Source: Pachypanchax playfairii (Eukaryota; Chordata; Actinopteri; Cyprinodontiformes; Aplocheilidae). From it: a stretch of 64,000 nucleotides of DNA. Location of the stretch: positions 3,012,039 through 3,076,038 of the forward strand of contig SSNP01000007.1 of assembly GCA_006937955.1 (NCBI GenBank), written 5' to 3'. Every line of letters starts with the position of its first letter. Within the stretch, counting starts at the first letter, position 1. The notes below the pieces were generated by a model. That model saw only the letters and a program-made list of their open reading frames with translations. It ran no database searches and had not been told where the DNA came from. Of the stretch, positions 58,501-64,000 are shown in pieces. The translations under genes and the position numbers were made by a program.

Positions 58501-61500
58501 AGGGAATCCAGGCATCACAAATCATTTCCATCAAACATCAGCGCTAACGTGACTGATGCTAATCCATCAGACAGCCATCTCTAATGATGTACATGACCAG
58601 TGTATCAGGTTGTGCAACCTCCTGTTCTGATGTCATGTGCAAACCAAATTCATTCCATTTAAAAAAAAAAAAAAAGCACTTCAGTGTAAAGCTGCCTCAA
58701 GATAAAATCAGCTTTATCACGCTTTTCCTTTTCCTCACACCAACCAAAACAGAAACACAGCTGCACTTATGGCCAAACTCATTAGCAATTCGGATGTTAG
58801 AAGACTCTGCATGTACACGGAATTCATGTTTGTAAGCTTCAAAAGAAAGGAGCAATCTGTGAACACAAGCTGCATGTTTAATCATTAAATCTTTCATTAA
58901 TATTAGAAGATTTAAACTACTGGGGAAGAGTTAGCTGATTCTGGAGCTTTATGCATATAATTTGTTCCTTTGTTATTTAGTTAAAAACACGTATTTTTAA
59001 CTCTTAGTGGCTTTGAAATGATGACTCCTTTAGTTCCTTGATCATCTCTTAACAGCTTATATCAATTTAAAGGGATTCCATTAACCTCTGCTATTCTCTG
59101 TGAGCAGAGAAACAGATCCCTCACTTTCCCTTTAAGCTGTGGTCTATAATACACTCTTTTCTTTGGCTGGGATCTCGGTTTGGCCTCAGTCCAAACACAT
59201 ACATATTTAGAAAACCAGACAAAGTCCAGTGAGTTTTTTCTCAATGTATCACATTCTGACACTTCTTCTCAGACATGCCGTATTTCTAAGTTCTTTTGGA
59301 AGCACTACACCATCATGCACCATTAAAGGGTTCAAGGAGAAACTGAGCTTCCATAAAAAGTTACATTTCCCCTGTAGACATGACAGATGCCGACAAAGAC
59401 ATGTACACACAGTAGGTTGTGTTTCATTTCCTCATCTGTGACTATTTTGTATTCTCTGAGGCCAATACAAGTCCTCCCAGAAGTATTTTTGTCTCAACAC
59501 ACCTGTACGTGAAGCTCAAGCAGATTGTTTAACATCCAGCATGGCTGGTCCTCTCTGCTGCTCGCTCCACTCTGTTCTTTGCCCTCTCCATCTGGCTGTT
59601 CGTGCCTATTACTCCCATCATCACCGTCTATGCACCTGAGCAGCTGGTGAGCCAGCCAGTGTCTGGCCTCCTACCAGCTCAGTCTCCCCTGGCCCCGACT
59701 CAGAATGAACATGTTTCTTTCGTAAACACGTAATGAGCTTCTTCACCTTTGTTCATTCCCCTTCGTATCCCTAAAGCATGTGCAGTTTATTTTTAAGTTT
59801 ATTGTAGCCCAAATTGAAGCAACGGTGAAAAAAATCCCACACATTCAATCCAGACATTTTTTATCCCGACGTTTGCACCCTCCCTAAACCCTTATCAACA
59901 CTAATATGGAAAGAAACTAGTAAAAACAGCATGCTATTTTTAGCACTGGTAATGCTCACAGCAGGACTGGTTCATCTGTGTTAGCATGTACAGTGAATGA
60001 GAAAGAGCATTAAAAACCCACAGAGACACATGCATACCTTCACATATATGTATTTGCAGATTTCAGCACGCTGGCTAATGTGCAGTTTCACAGCTTGACA
60101 TTTCCTCCACTGAGCCGCGTATGTTGAGTCTAATCAATCTGTCAAAACATTTCACAACTGTCAGGGAGGGAAAATACAGACTCAACTACACAGAAATGCA
60201 CATGAAATATGTCGGCACCCAAAAGTCAGATTCACATCACTATCATCTTTAAGCTACAGTATAGGTGTCTGACAAAGAAAACCTGGGTGGGAAAACACAA
60301 CAAATCTACTGTTGCTGCACACTGCATGCAACAGGACAACATGCAGCTATAGCTACATATGAAAACTAGCAAGTTTTTTTAAAAAAACAAATAAACATTG
60401 ATTTAATCACTTAAAGCCACAGCTAGCAGCTCTTCTTACTAACCAAACAGATACATTCTGCTTTGTGTCACCCAAAGTGACCCTGAGAAGATGGATTATT
60501 TTATCACTTTCTGACTGCTATTCTGGAGTCAAAAGATCCGTAAAGTCCAGTTTTACTGTGCTCTTCTGTGTAATCATAATCACTCAAGACAGATTTGCTT
60601 AAGAACTATAAAACTGTAGGTTTAGCTCAACAATTAAATTAACTTTTAAGTGTTTTTCACTGACGATTACATTTAAAACAGGAGACTGTTTTGACGCTAT
60701 AGTTATTTGGTCAGAAGCTTCAAAACAAAAAAGCCCAGATGGATGATCCTCTTTCCTGAGTAAACATTTAGAGCTGTGCTGAAAGCTTTTTCTTTTAAAA
60801 AAAGACAGCGATTCTGCAGGAGAGAAGCGTTAGTATGGAAATGTGTAACTGGGCATGACTGTTATTCCATTTCCATACCAGCACTTCTTATAATTTTCTG
60901 CAGCTGAAGATGAGGTCCTTCATGCTCCTCACTTGTATATTTGAACACAACATGTTTACAGGAGTGTGTGTATGTGTGAAAGCATGTGTGTGTGAAGTTG
61001 TATGTGTGTATGCCTGCAGCACAGAAACAGCCTATGGCCAAATACTCAGGCTAAGTTCACCTTCTTGTTGTGTGGCCCGAGGCAGGAAAGTTGTCTTGGA
61101 TCTGCAATTAACATTCTGTTATACGGTACAGTGCACACAAAATAAACTCTTGTATTTTTCTCATGTCTTACCTCTGAAAGAAGACTGGAAAGCTTAGACC
61201 CTTCTGGACTTATAGACCCTACTGTGGATTGCTAGACCTGAATCTATCATGGGATGTGGGATCATGGGATCATGTACAGCGGGGCGCCCATTATGTTCTA
61301 AATACAGGCCTGAAGACCACACCAAGTCCCTGCAAAGGCCATCCATCTGAATTCTAGCTGTTAACAAGATTAAAAAAGAGCCTTATGATTGACAATGCAC
61401 CACATGTTGAGCTAGTTAAATATTAAAATACTTTTGTTGATCTTTCTCATGATCAAACTGTTCAAAAAATGATGTAATCTTAAAACAGTCCTATCACCAC

Positions 61501-63390
61501 TTCTGTCACTGAGCCAACAGACTGTTCAGCTTGTCTGAACCCTCATCGCCACAGCAGCTTGAGAATGATTTTGTTTAACAGCCAAGTTTTATCCACAGTA
61601 CATGCACATAAAATCAGCCACAAGCACACACACACAGACTCACACCTGACGGCTGCATTGGTCTAACCACCGGCTGTCTATGTGGATGATGCTCCATTGT
61701 TTAGTTCCACACAATTACATCCACAATAACCCACAGCCCCTCAGGTCCCTCAAAGCCAAAAGCTGTTCTCTATTACACAGAGTTCAAGCTCTGCTCCAAA
61801 ACATTCATAATTAGCTTCAATATAATCAACTTACTGAATCGAGTTTGTTTTAAATTAACCTCAAAGACAGCAAGAGGTGCGAGATTCAGCTACCACAACC
61901 TCACTAACTGCAGAAAATACATGAAGCTTCAGACTAGCTTCAGAGATACACTGATACATAAAAGAAAAAAGATACAACCTGAAAATGGACTGCACTAGTC
62001 AGATATACTGTATCATTCTGCTCTCATCTTATGCTGACAAACTGGCAAATACAATTACTTGGGGTGAAACATGGCACCTTTAGGGCTCCAGTGGCTCCTG
62101 GCTAATTGACTCTGCTTTACCTTCATCCCGTAAACCCCCTGCAGTGTGGTTTTAGGCAATGAATGGCTTCAGGTCACATCCATCAGTAGAATTGCTAGAC
62201 TTAAAAAAAAACAACTAAAACCTGAAAATGTATACATTCCTACCATTACATAACATTTTTTTTGGGAAATTAATACCCAGCCCCCAACTTTGGCTTAGAT
62301 AAGAACTAGGGAAATAAATAAGTTTCAAAGAAGAAAAGGGATTAAAGCCTGAGAAGTTTAGAAGTAAATAACTATATCCTGAAAAATGATTCTACATATA
62401 CTGTTTGGGATTTACTACTGAAAAATTGACAGCATGACTCAAAAATGCAATGCAACAGAAAAGAGCAGCATTGCATAAAAACAATAAAAGACAGAGCTTA
62501 AGAGCTAAATTCAGCAAACGGGGTGAGTTCCAGTGAGCCGGAGCAAGTGAGTGTTTAAACAAGTGTTTTGACGCCCACACGGCCCACGCTGCATATTGAA
62601 CTACATCAACATAGCACAGCACAGGTCTAGGGGGTCATCAGCAGTAACAACAGCAGCTGCTGAGAATAGCCTTGTAAAACTTTACTGACTGTCAGACTGC
62701 TGCTTGGACTCCAAAGCAGCAGGCACCAGCTGGCTGCAGAGCTGCAGTACGGTGTTTCATGTGGAGCTCAGGGAGGCGGACGGAAGATGTTTGATGTGTG
62801 TGTGTGTGTGTGTGTGCAGGCTTGCAGCAGAGAGAAAACAAACTGACAAAACAGGAAATTAAGGAGGAGGAAACATACTAACATCAAAGATAGAGCAGCC
62901 TGATGGTGATACTGCAGCAGAAAAATGCAAACATGCTTCAGAAAGAATTATTATCAGGATAATATACATCTCCAAGAGTAAAAACTGCTACACAGAGAAA
63001 TCTTCATAACTGCTGAGCAAAGAGACACATTTAATTCATGAATCGAAAGTAAGAAATAAAGCATTTTATTCCACAAAGACGAACAAAGTCATAACAAATC
63101 CAAAGAAAAACATGACTTATGTGGTTGTGTGGAAGCCAAAGCACATCTTAATGAGGAATAAATTACTCGTAATTACTACATTTAATGTAAGGAATCACAT
63201 GAGTATACACTTGTGTATCACTTAACATATAATTATATGGCTGGAAACAGGGCTGACAATTCAACCTGAAACAAAAATAAACCATCTAATTTCTTTGATA
63301 AATCTGCTTTACTTTCATGAAATGAAGCTACATTTTTATGGAGGTTCAAAACTGACAAAATTAAAAATAAAAGCAGATACTGTTACAGAT
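55570..63390. other. kcnd3 intron, simple repeats only
   Basis: No exon was recognised over nearly 8 kb. TG-rich simple sequence lies at about 57,915-57,995 and a (TG)11 run at 62,795-62,816. The missing kcnd3 first coding exon, which would show a frame of over 300 codons on the - strand, is not here. Confidence 0.5.
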
Positions 63391-63480
63391 ACTACTACTA
63401 CTACTACTGTCATTTAGCAGACGCTTTTATCCAAAGCGACTTACATTGAGAGAACATACAAGCAAGAAATCAAAGAGAAG
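63391..63480 (+). repeat. (ACT)6 microsatellite and conserved fish repeat core
   Basis: An (ACT)6 run (63391-63408) is followed by catttagcagacgctttta then tccaaagcgacttacattga (63411-63449). This is a nearly invariant core present in very many copies in teleost genomes (SINE or LINE-tail type). The exact family is not assigned. Confidence 0.7.
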
Positions 63481-64000
63481 GAAACAATATAAGGAGGCGG
63501 ACTGTTTGGAGTCCAGTTTAATTCCGACGCTGATACATCAAGTGTATAATATATATATTACTGTAAGTGTAAGATACAGCAGATACAGATACAGCATATA
63601 CTGTACACTGTAAGAAAAATATGTGTTTTAACAGTTGAATGTCTGTAGATTTTGACAGATAATGTCCATATATGAGATTCACAGGTTTATTTCCGTAAAT
63701 TAACATCACGAATTGCATTCTGGGATTTTGATCTTCAACTACGTCTCTTGGCGGCAAAGGTGCGGAGCATCTGCATTTAATTTGCGGTAAGGAAAAAAAG
63801 TATTAATTGTGGTAATAACAGTTCGGTAGAAAATATCATTGATAAAACAACTGTTTTGATAGCATTAGGTCTGAAAGAGTTTGAAACGTAATATTCTGGG
63901 ACAGTCACGACGAGTAAAATACAGCACAGATAACGCATTTGTTTGTTAGCTAGCGCTTACAGTTAGTCATAATGTTACTTATATACTAGGAGTTGTAGAC

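Noticed and set aside
59540..59700. Leu/Pro-rich, GC-richer patch that could look exonic on +
   Set aside because: No frame is bounded by convincing splice sites and no protein was recognised.
63600..63740. MITE-like words (acactgtaag, gcattctggga) at the right edge
   Set aside because: They suggest a fish DNA-transposon fragment, but matching terminal repeats could not be placed, so no feature was called.

Overview
The window is nuclear DNA from a ray-finned (teleost) fish. It has vertebrate spliced genes with GT-AG introns, AT-rich intergenic DNA, (GT)n microsatellites and typical fish repeats. Two genes are recognised from their own sequence. They are ddx20 (Gemin3), complete on the + strand at the left end, and kcnd3 (Kv4.3 potassium channel), converging from the - strand. 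The ddx20-KCND3 pairing is also the vertebrate arrangement, which supports both calls.

Layout. 1-691: upstream flank and promoter of ddx20, with an imperfect inverted repeat carrying two NRF1-like palindromes. 692-6491: ddx20 in 11 coding exons, 767 residues. About 6.7-11.4 kb: intergenic DNA and the presumed long 3' UTR of kcnd3. 11,379-41,683: the last five coding exons of kcnd3, from the second half of the pore loop to the C-terminal VSAL. 41,684-64,000: further kcnd3 intron. No exon for the N-terminal domain or S1-S5 is visible, so the first coding exon must lie beyond the right edge. One candidate small nested first exon with a motif-rich promoter sits at 48.8-49.2 kb on the - strand.

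The most important structural observation is a 10.9 kb direct duplication, 18,922-29,822 and 29,825-40,687. The copies are separated only by two Ns. The duplicated block is bounded exactly by the gap, and the copies differ by scattered SNPs and small indels like two alleles. This is best explained as two contigs whose overlapping ends were joined without merging. Everything inside it, including a solo LTR with a 5-bp target duplication and a perfect 18-bp hairpin, is therefore listed twice but probably exists once. The kcnd3 intron containing it is inflated from about 13.4 kb to 24.3 kb.

Other structure includes a MITE with 16-bp perfect terminal inverted repeats, a LINE 3' tail, several hairpins, and a long inverted repeat in the last kcnd3 intron. 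There is also a tandem splice donor in kcnd3 that could add two residues just after S6. I found no RNA genes, no CRISPR array, and no convincing new multi-gene system.
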